Assembly: GCA_963575745.1 (NCBI GenBank)
Contig: CAUYUJ010011581.1
Coordinates: 384,859-448,858 of the forward strand
Reading direction: 5' to 3'
DNA: 64,000 nt
From: Prorocentrum cordatum
Taxonomy: Eukaryota > Sar > Dinophyceae > Prorocentrales > Prorocentraceae
Made by a program: the position numbers and the translations under genes. The notes under the pieces were generated by a model that saw only the letters and a list, made by a program, of their open reading frames with translations, was not told the origin of the DNA and did not search any database. Shown here piece after piece: positions 33,552-42,477 of this stretch (its first letter is position 1; every line of letters starts with the position of its first letter).

Positions 33552-34823
33552 GTGGAGGTGGCGACGCTCCAGGCGGCGCCGCCCGCGCCGATGGCCTCGG
33601 CGAGCTGCCGCTCCGGCCCTCGCGCGCCGAGCGAGCGCAGGAGCCGCTCGCCTTGCCACCCGGGCAACCGCTGCCGGGGCAAGCCGAGGCAGGCCGCGGT
33701 GCCGGTGCTGGGCGAGCCCGAGAGCAGGCCAGACTTGGCTGGGCGGCGCGCAAAGCTTGGCCTCAGTCACTCGGAGAGCGACTTCAACCAGAAGAGGCGC
33801 CAGTTGCGGCCTGCTTCCGCCAAGCGCAGGCCTCGCACGCAGGGGCCCTACCTCGGGATGATCCTCGGCTCGGTACGCTGGCTGAATATGGCCTTCCTCC
33901 CGGTCTGGGCGCGCCTCACGTGGGACGAGACGCTGGGAGAGTACGCCGAGTCGATCTACGACCGCGGGGTCTCCAAGGCGTCATCTCAGCGGCTGGCCCC
34001 GGCGCTGCGCTGGGCGTTGCCCGCCCTCCGCCGGGCCGGGATCCGCGAGGTCTTCCCCCTGGCGCACCAGACGCTGAAGGGCTGGAACGTCCTGGACCCG
34101 TCCGAATCCAGACCGCCCGTCCCGTTCTTGGTGGTGCTGGCGGTGGCCTGCGGGCGGTGCCGGGCAAGGAAGCCACTCAGTGGCTTGGCCTTTCTCACCA
34201 GGTTCGAGACCTACATGCGCCCTTCAAGAGTTCTGGCTTTGCGAGCAAGGCAGGCAGTCCTGCCGCTGCCAAGGGAAGGAGGTGCATCGATCTTCTTGAC
34301 GGTCGCGGTGTGGGCCTCAGTGTACGAGATACCAACCAAGACCCGCGAGTACGACCTTTCAGTTCGGCTCGACCTGCCCAGGCAACAGTGGATGGTGAAC
34401 CCGATCTTCCTTGTGCGAGCCCTCCGGGAACCGGTCCACGCCTTCTTCCTGGTCTTGGGCTACAACCAACTGGCGGAGGACTTCCAGAACGCGACCTCTG
34501 CGCTGAGCGTGAGCTTACTCAAGGCCACCCTTTGCTCCCTCCAGCATGGAGGGGCCAGCCACGACCAGAGCACGGGCGGCAGAGGCTCAGGCACCGTGCA
34601 GCAGCTAGGAGGGTGGAAGGCGTTCAAGTCCGTGCTGCGCTACGAGAAGCACGGACGCCTGCTGCTGGAACTACGCAAGCTCAGCGACCTGCAGCGCGAA
34701 ACCCTCCGAGCAGCAGGCAGGGACTTCGTGGGCGTCTTCAACAGGTCCTTGGGGCTGCATTTCGGAGCGCCCCCCATCAAACAAGGGTGTGCATCAAAGT
34801 CCTCTCAGGATGTGGAGCTCTGA
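33552..34823 (+). CDS. Tyrosine recombinase segment of the retrotransposon
   Basis: Read in a frame +1 from the polymerase, open to TGA 34821-34823. The first 110 residues are an Arg/Pro-rich linker. Then comes a helical core-binding-like domain (WARLTWDETLGEYAESIYDRG; FPLAHQTLKGWNVLDPSESR) and a catalytic domain. The likely first catalytic Arg is in ETYMRPSRVLALRAR and the likely nucleophile Tyr is in SVLRYEKHGRL. The HxxR region reads CSLQHGGASHD, where related elements as I remember them have LRHGGAS; the Arg appears replaced by Gln, which would weaken or abolish catalysis. The enzyme would integrate the circular DNA copy without target duplication. ATG use is unknown, as it may be made by frameshifting from the polymerase. 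Confidence 0.7.
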   Translation: MEVATLQAAPPAPMASASCRSGPRAPSERRSRSPCHPGNRCRGKPRQAAVPVLGEPESRPDLAGRRAKLGLSHSESDFNQKRRQLRPASAKRRPRTQGPYLGMILGSVRWLNMAFLPVWARLTWDETLGEYAESIYDRGVSKASSQRLAPALRWALPALRRAGIREVFPLAHQTLKGWNVLDPSESRPPVPFLVVLAVACGRCRARKPLSGLAFLTRFETYMRPSRVLALRARQAVLPLPREGGASIFLTVAVWASVYEIPTKTREYDLSVRLDLPRQQWMVNPIFLVRALREPVHAFFLVLGYNQLAEDFQNATSALSVSLLKATLCSLQHGGASHDQSTGGRGSGTVQQLGGWKAFKSVLRYEKHGRLLLELRKLSDLQRETLRAAGRDFVGVFNRSLGLHFGAPPIKQGCASKSSQDVEL

Positions 34824-35359
34824 GCAAATATCTGAGGCAGAGAGGCGAGGCTGCGGTAGAATGGGACATCCAACACGGAAGCCATTTTGATTTGACTCGC
34901 CCGGGGGTCTGGAGGATCCTCCGGGGATGGCTGACTTCTGGTCTGGTCAAACTCGTTTTCCTGGGGGCGCCCTGCAACGGCTACTCGAGGGCCCGTCGGG
35001 CCCCCCTGTCCAGCAGCATGCCCTCGGCTCTCCGGAGCCCCGCGTTTCCTCTTGGGATTCCGGGCCTCACGGGTAAAGACCTCGAGAGCCTCCGCGTCTC
35101 TAACAAGGTAGGGTGGGTCTCACAGCGTATTCAGCGTCTCTGCTATAGGTTGAATACCCCTGGCGGCGAGGAGAACCCTTGGCAAAGTTTCCTGTGGCTT
35201 CGCCCCGACCGCCGCTCCTTTGCTAACCTTCCCTATGTCTGTGATAGGGTTGTCGATTACTGTGCCTGCGGTCGCCCCTTTCGTGCTCGCACTCGGATAA
35301 GGTTCTGGAAGTGCAGCCCACACCCTGGTCTTGATAAGGTAGTATGCAAAGGCAGATGA
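34787..35359 (+). CDS. C5-cytosine-methyltransferase-like domain of the retrotransposon
   Basis: Read in the polymerase frame again, overlapping the recombinase end by about 37 bp, stop TGA 35357-35359. It shows VLSGCGALSKYL (SAM-binding motif I, like FSGCGG), WDIQHGSHFDLT (acidic end of strand 2 and motif III-like Asp), LVFLGAPCNGYSRARR (motif IV with the catalytic Pro-Cys), EENPWQSFLW (like the ENV of motif VI) and a final DYCACGRPFRARTRIRFW. At about 190 residues it lacks the large target-recognition region of full DNMTs. DNMTs captured by dinoflagellate retrotransposons have been published (de Mendoza and colleagues, 2018); whether this domain belongs to that group I cannot say. Activity is unproven. 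Confidence 0.6.
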   Translation: MCIKVLSGCGALSKYLRQRGEAAVEWDIQHGSHFDLTRPGVWRILRGWLTSGLVKLVFLGAPCNGYSRARRAPLSSSMPSALRSPAFPLGIPGLTGKDLESLRVSNKVGWVSQRIQRLCYRLNTPGGEENPWQSFLWLRPDRRSFANLPYVCDRVVDYCACGRPFRARTRIRFWKCSPHPGLDKVVCKGR

Positions 35360-35588
35360 ATTTGCTCCTTTACCGGCAAGCCCCACCTGGAGCTCTCCGG
35401 TTGTCTTTCTGGGGGTGGCTTTTTCACCCGTCTCAAAAGCGCCTATCCCCCCGCTCTTTGCGCACTCCTGGCTGACACGCTGCACAGATCCTGTATAGCA
35501 CAGCAGTCCACCGAAAGATGGAAACGAATGCGGGGCTAAGCCCCAGCACAATGCTTGAGTGATGGATTCTATTTCAGGTTGAAGTATG

Positions 35589-35871
35589 GCAGATCTGTGT
35601 CGCACTAGCCAGCCTAGCTTGCCCGTGCTTCGTTCGAATCCTCAAGCAGTCTGAGCCACTGGCAAAATAAAACGAACATGTAAGTGATGCACGAGAATGA
35701 TTGCTAATGTCTGTCGCCTTCTCGCTCAAGGCACTTCTTTCGGCCCACGCCAGCCCAATGCCTCCTTTTAGTGGCACCTTGAGCAGATCTATGTCGCACT
35801 AGCCAGCCTAGCTTGCCCGTGCTTCGTTCGAATCCTCAAGCAGTCTGAGCCACTGGCAAAATAAAGCGATC
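35589..35871. repeat. 3' terminal repeat set B1-A2-B2
   Basis: B1 35589-35677, A2 35678-35743, spacer 35744-35782, B2 35783-35871. B1 and B2 differ at the ninth base (G/A) and near their ends (ACGAAC versus GCGATC). Confidence 0.88.
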
Positions 35872-36556
35872 AAATCATTGATTTCCTATGGGTGGAGGTA
35901 CATTTTTAGCATACAAGGCTTTTCGGCTTTCACTGCGTTGAAGACGCTCCAAGAGGCCCCCAAGACCGCCCGAAGACGGCCTAAGAGGCTCCCAAGAGGC
36001 CCCCAAAACGGCCCAAGAGGGCGCCAAGACGGCCCAAGAGGCGCCCAAGACGGCCCAAGAGGGCGCCAAGACGGCCCCAAGAGGGGGACCAAGAACCGAA
36101 AAGTTTAGCCTTTCGCCCCAGGAAGCTCCCAGGAGGCCCCCAAACCCCCCCAAGACGCCCCAAGAGGCCCCCAAGAGGCGTCCCAAGAGGCCTCCAAAAG
36201 GGCTCCAAAAGGGCCTCAACTGGACTCTCATGAAGGCTCAGAGACGCCAAATAGAGTGCGATCGGTAACGCAAAAAGCTCTTCACACCAAGGCTCCCAAG
36301 AGCGAACGGTGACGTCAACAAGCTGCTAAGACCAAGGCTCCCAGCAGAGAGCGGTGACGTAACAAGTTCCTGACACCAAGGCCCAGCCAAGGCTCAGGAA
36401 CGGGCGGCAACGCAACAATCTCTGAACACCAAGGCTCCCAAGAGTGAGGGGTGACGTAACAAGCTCTCAACGCCAAGGCTCCCAGTACGAACGGTGGTGT
36501 GAGTAATTTCGGTTTCTGTTTCTGAAGCGCTCTTTCCGTTTCTGTGCCGGGCCAGG

Positions 36557-37940
36557 TCTAACAGCCCCAGCCTTTCGGGCGGGGGGAAAGCACAGGTTTT
36601 TGTTGCTGCTCTGCAGGATCCGGGTCTTTGTTCAGGCCTGGGGGGGGGGGGCATGCTCTGCGGGCTTGTGCCCCGGTTCCTTCCAGGAATGCTGCAGTGC
36701 AGTTTCTGCTCCGCGCCGCCGTCTGGAGCAAACGGCTTCGAGGGACGTCGGATGTCCCGGTCTGGCGTGTCCGGGCCTACGGGGCCCTGAGGATTCAGCT
36801 GGACAACGGAACACGCCGTGGACGGGGACACGCTCACATCCATGGCTGCGCGGGCCGGGCCCCCGGGGCCGCGGCCTCGCGGGCGCAGGGCCGTGTCTTC
36901 GCGGATGCCCCCGCGTGGAGCGCACCCACGCGGCCGCGCATCGACGGGATCGCGAGCTGGGATGCACACTTTCAGGGCGCGCATGTCGGGCGAGTGGTGG
37001 TGGGGGGCTGACCCAAAATGGGGGGTGAAGAAAAGGGCCCCAAAGGGGCCCTGTTCTTTTTGTCCCCCTTGGGTCACCGCCCACTGCCACCCGTCCGAAT
37101 GGGTATGTTCGCTGCTCGTGGGTCTGTGGAGCAACGGTTTCGGGATGGCGGGTCACGGCCCATCGGACGCGCGCGTGGGTCGTTCTTGGCCCGTGCTGTT
37201 GTCTGGTGGTGCCTAGGCTGCCCAGATGATTTGTTCGATACTGCCTCTCCTGTACTTACCATCGCCCACCCTCCATGGCTGCGCCGTGTTCCTTCCCCTC
37301 ATGGACCCAAGCGGCGGACGCAGAGGATTCTGATTCCAGAGCGGAGCAAGTCCAGCTGCGCGCTCGCACACGTATGTCAAGCCTCGCACAGAACCAGGAC
37401 AGCCAGCCCCCTGGGGGCAGACTCACATGCGCAAGGAAGCTGCAGCGTCGCCCGCCCGGCCTTGGAGCGCTGCGCGGCGCCCAGCGTAGCCCTCCCCCTG
37501 CCCCTCCTTCGCTGGGGCCGGCGTGCTGATCTTCCCCAGCCCTCCTCTTGACCCGCGCCCTCGCTATCAAAGATTGCCTCCTCGCGACCCGAGCTAACTG
37601 GGCCCTCCCGTGCTCTGAGCGATCGCCAGCGCCGCGACACAAGAGAGAAGTGTTGTTGTTTTTTCCACTGGCGCGCAGACAGCGACTCTCTCGACATCGG
37701 CGGCGCTCGGCGAGAGAAAGCGGGGAAGTGGGGCACGACTTCTCCTCGGACGTTCTGTGACGTCAGCTCCCAGGGGTGTTATCGTCCTCTTCGGGCGCGG
37801 CCGGTTTATCGCTCGGAAACGGTGTGTCAAGCCGCCCGATGGTTTCGAAGCCCAGGAGGCATCGCCAGACGGTCCTTGACCGGCTGGGTTTGGGATGCTG
37901 GAGGTCCCAGGCGCTCGAGATATTCCCTCGACTAGACGTA
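36557..37940. other. No gene recognised
   Basis: GC-rich, with short open frames in all phases and none of interest. The array ends at about 36556 within GCCGGGCCAGGT. Confidence 0.4.
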
Positions 37941-38085
37941 AGAGTGACCCTTCGCCGGAGTGACCTTTGGTGCGGGCCTGTTGGGGTCCCCCGATTGCCG
38001 CACGCGATGCGATAGCAGCGTACTGCGCGCTTGTGTTTGGCCCCCCCCCCCACAGGCCACGCACCGGAGGTCACTCTCGTTACCC
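37941..38085. mobile_element. MITE-like element, family 2, copy 2
   Basis: See 20325-20465. The ends AGTGACC..CGGAGTGACCTTTGGTGCGG and GCACCGGAGGTCACTC form an imperfect inverted repeat. Confidence 0.55.
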
Positions 38086-38875
38086 AGAGGTCGCTCTTGC
38101 GCGTGGCCGATTCCCTCGGAGGACAGCCCGGGTTCACGGAACGGCCCGCTCAGTCTGGAGCGCCTCTGACACACAGGGCGGTCCCCGCACCGTTGGGGGG
38201 CCCCCGATGCTCTGTATACGGCCCCTGGGCGACCGGAGAGCGGGGCGTCACGGGGCACTCCGTGGCGCGAGGCTTCAAGGCACCCAGAGGGGCGCCCCAG
38301 GCGCCCTCGTCCTCCCCGCCGCCCGTGCCGACGGTCCTGCCATCGAGGCCTCCCTGGTGGGGTCGGAGTGCAGTCGAGCAGCTGATCGAGGAGCCTCCCT
38401 CCGAAAGTCTGGGCCTGCGTTTCTTCACCAGCTTGCGGGAGCGCCGGCCCAGCTTCTTGAGCACTTTCGCCCTTCCAGCGTGAACAGCAGAGGTTAGCCC
38501 AGGTCTGTTTTGCAGCACCTTCCGGGAAGCTGGCCCAGATTTCTTAAACGATGAGTTTCTTGATCATATGTTCGGCTGGAGTTGGGGTCGAAGGCTCGGT
38601 CCGCATCGCCGGTGGATCGGCGATGCTGCTCGATGCGGAGCCCGAGTTTCCTCATTGCGACGGCGCCGATGCATCGCCGACGTCGCCGATGCATCACCGA
38701 TGTATCGCCGATGTATCGCCGATGCAACGCCCATGCATTGACGGTGCGGTACAATCTTCCGACCTCATCTGTTCGGACCCCATCTAGGAGGTCTCTATTC
38801 CCCCCCCCGCCCTCCGTCTCCTCCTTGCCCCCCCCTCCTCGATCCTTCTCGTTATCATAGTGCCCTTCCTCATCC
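38086..38875. other. No gene; CGATGCATCGC repeats and a pyrimidine tract
   Basis: At about 38665-38735 GCCGATGCATC/GCCGATGTATC recurs as a roughly 12-bp tandem; similar repeats close the window at 63885-64000. A pyrimidine-rich tract (about 38790-38875) precedes the PPR-B block. Confidence 0.55.
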
Positions 38876-38899
38876 TCCAGCAGCCACCTTGGGTTCAAT
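38876..38899 (+). promoter_or_regulatory. Spliced-leader-like sequence at the 5' edge of the PPR-B block
   Basis: TCCAGCAGCCACCTTGGGTTCAAT aligns to the dinoflagellate leader with two single-base insertions and five mismatches, four of them transitions. It ends where similarity to PPR-A begins (AAGAACACTCGAG). Confidence 0.35.
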
Positions 38900-39007
38900 C
38901 AAGAACACTCGAGAGCGCCCACACTCGGACGAATCAAAACTACACAACACGAAAGTCTGATCGACCAGGACTGGTCACTCACCACCGTTTACATTTACAG
39001 TCGACTC

Positions 39008-41920
39008 ATGGCCATGTTCTTCGGCCCACCCATTACTTCTACTTATTCTTCTTTCCCGTCAAAGAAGTCAAGGCCCTCTTCAGTGTGGAGGAAAATATGG
39101 TGCGTGGTGGTCGCCATACTCCTGCTGGCGGTCATCGAGTTCTACCTGAATCCGTCCCCAGGGCCTCAGCCGCGGGGGGCGCTCACCAAGGAGGACGCGG
39201 ACTGCCTCCTCCACAATTCCACGAGCAACTTCTCGAGCGATGCCACGGGCGATCCGCTGAGCGGCCACGGCAACAAGGCCATGGGCCTGGGGGAGCTCTG
39301 GGAATGTTCGGCCTTGCTCTGCATCGTGCCCCTCTACATGTACCTGTCGGCCAGGGGCAGCAGCGAGAAGGCGCTGCCGCCCGCTGGCCGCAAGAGGGCC
39401 TCGTCCTCGACCTCGCCGCGGGGCGGAGAATCCACTGAGCGCGGCGAGCGCCTGGCCGCACAAGCGCCGTCGCGGCAGCAGCAGCGGCAGCCTCGCAAGC
39501 TGCAGCAGCAGCAGCAGCAGCGGCCCGGCAGCAGCAGCAGCAGCGGCGGCGGCAGCAGCAGCCACTCCCCAGGCGCTTCCGCGGCGCACGCCGCGCGCCC
39601 AGAGGACGCCGCCGCCCGTGCTTTGTCGGAGGGCTCCGGCCACCTCCCAGCCCTGGGGCCCCCCGAGAGGGATTTCACGGTCGACATCGGCACCGCCCCA
39701 GCAGACGCCCTCGCCTCGTCGGCGGTGCACAGCAGCCTTTTGCGGCTGCACGCGGCTGCGAAGGTGGGCGACGCGGCCACGGCCGAAGCCATCGCAATCT
39801 CCCTGACGGCCAAGGGCACGCAGATTCCGGTGGTCGGATACGGCGCGCTGATCAGCGCATATGCGAAGGCGGGCGACGCCATGGGCGCAGAGCGTTGGCT
39901 GAACGAGCTTATCAAGTCGGGCGTCGGGAAGCCCAACACCATCTGCGTCAACATCACCATCAGTGCCCACGCGAAGGCGGGGGACTTCCAGAGGGCTGAG
40001 CAGTTGCTGCTCAGAATGCCCATGCTAGGCCTCGAGCCAGACGACATGGGCTACAACGCCGTCATCGACGCTTGTGCCAGGGCGGGCGATCCGGGCAGGG
40101 CGGAAAGGTGGTTGCAGGCCATGTGGGAGTCCTCGGTGACCCCGAACGTTGTCAGCTACTGCTCGGTCATCCACGCGTGCGGCAAGGCTGGGGAGACGGC
40201 CCGCGCGGAGGCGTGGCTGGAGCGCATGCGAAGCGACGGCGTGGAGCCGAACGCAATCTGCTACAACACGGTGATCCACTCGTGCGCCCGAGCCGGGGAC
40301 GACGAGCGCGCCGCGGTGTGGGTCGAGCGCATGGTCGCCGAGGGTATTCAGCCGACGGTGAACACGTACGGCACCATCCTGGACATCTTGTCCAAGAAGG
40401 GTGACGTGGTTGCAGCAGAGGGCTGGCTTCAGCGCATGGTGCGGGATGGGGTCGCCCTGGACGTGACGAGCTACAACATGTACCTGGGCGCCTGCAACCG
40501 CGCTGGTGATGCGGACAGGGCGAGCACCTGTTTCGCGGACATGCGCGCGAGAGGAGACAGGCCCAACACGATGAGCTACAACCTCTTGCTCAATCTGTAT
40601 GCACGGAAGTCCGACATCGAGGGCGCCGTACGGTGCATCGAGGAGATGCGCCAGGACGGCGTCCTCCCCGACAGGGTCAGCTTCAACACCATGATCAAAG
40701 CCTTCTCGCGCAGCGGCGATGTGGACGGCTCGGAGACGTGGTACAACAAGATGATCGAGGCAGGCGTGGAGCCAGACATTGTGACCTTCAACGCCATCAT
40801 CGGCACTTGCGCCAGGGCCAAGGAGGCCGCCCGCGCGGAGAGCTGGCTGAGCTACGTGATCAGCGAGGGAGCCGTGCAGCCTGACACGGTGAGCTACACC
40901 ACGACCATTGATGCCTACCTGCGAGTCGGCAACACCACGAAGGCCAACTCGTGGCTTCTCGCGATGGAGAAAGCTGGTCTTCAGGCCGGCACCAAGATCT
41001 ACGGCATGTTGGTACACGCGCTCGTGAAAGTCGGCCACGTGTCGGGCATCGAGGATGTGATCCAGAGAATGCAGGATGCGGGCGTCGCCCCGACGAATTC
41101 CATGTACAACTGCCTCATCGGCGCATGCGCCAAGCAGGGAGAAACAAGCAGAGCTGAGCGGTGGCTCGAGCAGATGCTCGGGATGGGCGTCGAGGCTGAT
41201 GTGATCAGCTACTCCACGCTGATCCACGCATGCGCCAAGAGCAGCGACCTCCGCCGAGCCGAGGGCTGGATGGCGCGCATGCAGGGGGCGGGCGTTCAGG
41301 GCAACGTGGTCACGTATAATTGTTTAATCAACGCTTGCGCACGTGCAGGAGACGGATCGCGCGCAGAGGAGTGGCTGAGCAAGATGCAAGACATCGGTCT
41401 CCAGCCGTGCGTCCTCACCTACAACTCTGTGATAAACGCTTGTGCGAAGGCCGGCGACTTTCTCGGCGCCGAGAAGTGGCTGACGGAGATGCAGCGGCGG
41501 GGCGTCAACCCAGACATTGTGAGTTTCAGCACGGTGATCCACGGGTGCGTGAAGGCCAACGAGTTGCCGCGAGCTGAGGCGTTGCTCATTGCCATGAGGG
41601 CAGCTGGGGAGCCCCCCAGCCAGTTCTGCTACGATTCCCTGATCCAGGCCTGCGCCCACGCGGGACACATTGCGAGGGCGGAGCGCTGGATGGAAGAGGC
41701 GCTGAACGACGGCCTGACTCCGTGCCCTGGCTCCTTCACGAGCCTCATCAGCCGGTGCTCCCGCGCTGGCGAGCTCGACAAGTCCAAGAAGTGGCTCCTG
41801 AGGATGGGGGAGGCCTCCGGGGCGCGGGCAAGGGGGCTTGGCTCTGGGCGGAAGCCTCGACCCCTACTGCAGTCGCCCGTGGATCACCGATCGAGGCTTG
41901 GATACCGTACCCTGCCTTAG
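39008..41920 (+). CDS. PPR-B: paralogue of PPR-A, intronless pentatricopeptide-repeat protein
   Basis: A 970-residue protein from ATG 39008 to TAG 41918-41920, nearly identical to PPR-A through the leader, the Gln-rich linker and all twenty or so PPR motifs. Differences are scattered substitutions (for example THEME-neutral changes such as Thr/Ala, Lys/Glu) and a one-codon change in a CAG run. The same two hydrophobic leader segments are present (WCVVVAILLLAVIEFYL; ALLCIVPLYMYLSA). The C-terminus is shorter because CCTTAGGC replaces CCCTGGGGC of PPR-A, ending at YRTLP. The strong protein conservation, with many third-position changes by eye (for example CTC/CTG and GGC/GGT), argues that both copies are under selection. 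Probable role is binding and processing of organelle RNA, as for PPR-A. The 5' flank is shared for about 115 bp. Confidence 0.92.
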   Translation: MAMFFGPPITSTYSSFPSKKSRPSSVWRKIWCVVVAILLLAVIEFYLNPSPGPQPRGALTKEDADCLLHNSTSNFSSDATGDPLSGHGNKAMGLGELWECSALLCIVPLYMYLSARGSSEKALPPAGRKRASSSTSPRGGESTERGERLAAQAPSRQQQRQPRKLQQQQQQRPGSSSSSGGGSSSHSPGASAAHAARPEDAAARALSEGSGHLPALGPPERDFTVDIGTAPADALASSAVHSSLLRLHAAAKVGDAATAEAIAISLTAKGTQIPVVGYGALISAYAKAGDAMGAERWLNELIKSGVGKPNTICVNITISAHAKAGDFQRAEQLLLRMPMLGLEPDDMGYNAVIDACARAGDPGRAERWLQAMWESSVTPNVVSYCSVIHACGKAGETARAEAWLERMRSDGVEPNAICYNTVIHSCARAGDDERAAVWVERMVAEGIQPTVNTYGTILDILSKKGDVVAAEGWLQRMVRDGVALDVTSYNMYLGACNRAGDADRASTCFADMRARGDRPNTMSYNLLLNLYARKSDIEGAVRCIEEMRQDGVLPDRVSFNTMIKAFSRSGDVDGSETWYNKMIEAGVEPDIVTFNAIIGTCARAKEAARAESWLSYVISEGAVQPDTVSYTTTIDAYLRVGNTTKANSWLLAMEKAGLQAGTKIYGMLVHALVKVGHVSGIEDVIQRMQDAGVAPTNSMYNCLIGACAKQGETSRAERWLEQMLGMGVEADVISYSTLIHACAKSSDLRRAEGWMARMQGAGVQGNVVTYNCLINACARAGDGSRAEEWLSKMQDIGLQPCVLTYNSVINACAKAGDFLGAEKWLTEMQRRGVNPDIVSFSTVIHGCVKANELPRAEALLIAMRAAGEPPSQFCYDSLIQACAHAGHIARAERWMEEALNDGLTPCPGSFTSLISRCSRAGELDKSKKWLLRMGEASGARARGLGSGRKPRPLLQSPVDHRSRLGYRTLP

Positions 41921-42336
41921 GCGATCGGTGTCGTTGTCGGGGACTTGCCACCGATCTATCGGCGATGTGCCTTCGAATCCCTGTCGGTAATGTTCCGCCC
42001 CTGGAGAGCCGGTCCCCCCTCCTCCCTGTCTCTGGAGGAGCCCACCCCGTGACCCGTCCTGGGGCGCGTTTTGGCCAGAACCTCTTCGGGAGTCCAGCCG
42101 CGACGACGAGAAGACCCCCAGAGGCAAGACGCCCAAAAAGATGCCCCCCCACACACTGTAAGATCAAGACCGCCGCCCCCCATCTCGTCGCTCGCCATCA
42201 GGGGCAACGTCAGGGGGGAATAGGGTTAGAGGAGGATGCACCGATCAGCAATCGCCAACTCATCGCTGACAGTGGCCAGGTAGCTCACCACGCCCAGGAA
42301 CGTGCGGTTTCGAAAACGGGAGTTTGCAGTCAACCC
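41921..42336. other. 3' flank of PPR-B
   Basis: Contains a GATCTATCGGCGATG dispersed-repeat copy (to about 42016) and the patchy similarity to the PPR-A flank up to about 42225. No gene. Confidence 0.5.
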
Positions 42337-42475
42337 GCATAGTAAGGATGGGCAATCTTCCCAAGAGTGCCCTTGCATCCTTACCTACTCGGTCCATCTT
42401 TGGCCACTTTCGTTGGCCCACCTCGTTCGAAAAACGTTCACATGGCCGTCCAAGGCCCTTGCATCCTTACTGCGC
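42337..42475. mobile_element. MITE-like element, family 1, copy 2
   Basis: Ends GCATAGTAAGGATG and CATCCTTACTGCGC are complements with one mismatch. The internal sequence matches 2066-2211. About 139 bp, non-coding. Confidence 0.6.
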
Positions 42476-42477
42476 AT

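Larger units (their letters stand above)
29822..35871 (+). mobile_element. Tyrosine-recombinase (PAT/Ngaro-like) retrotransposon with split direct repeats
   Basis: A 6.05-kb element has termini in the order A1-body-B1-A2-B2. A (66-67 bp) is identical at 29822-29887 and 35678-35743. B (89 bp, starting GCAGATCT) is at 35589-35677 and 35783-35871 with a few mismatches. B1 abuts A2; 39 bp separates A2 from B2. Split direct repeats typify PAT- and Ngaro-type members of the DIRS order, which integrate with a tyrosine recombinase and make no target duplication. None is seen here, judged against the unoccupied site in array unit 1. The body encodes gag-like, reverse transcriptase/RNase H, recombinase and methyltransferase-like segments. 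Identical A repeats suggest recent insertion, but the coding part carries an amber stop and two frame changes. Confidence 0.85.
29440..36556. repeat. Tandem array unit 3, split by a retrotransposon
   Basis: The unit's own sequence is 29440-29821 plus 35872-36556 (about 1.07 kb). The insertion falls in GGAGGCG/AAATCATTGATTTCC, which is continuous (GGAGGCGAAAATCATTG) in unit 1 at about 27491-27507. Confidence 0.85.

Noticed and set aside
33545-34786. Continuous 1344-codon polyprotein from 31325 to 35359 in one frame
   Set aside because: The middle is Gly/Pro/Arg-rich nonsense in this frame, while the next frame encodes a recombinase.
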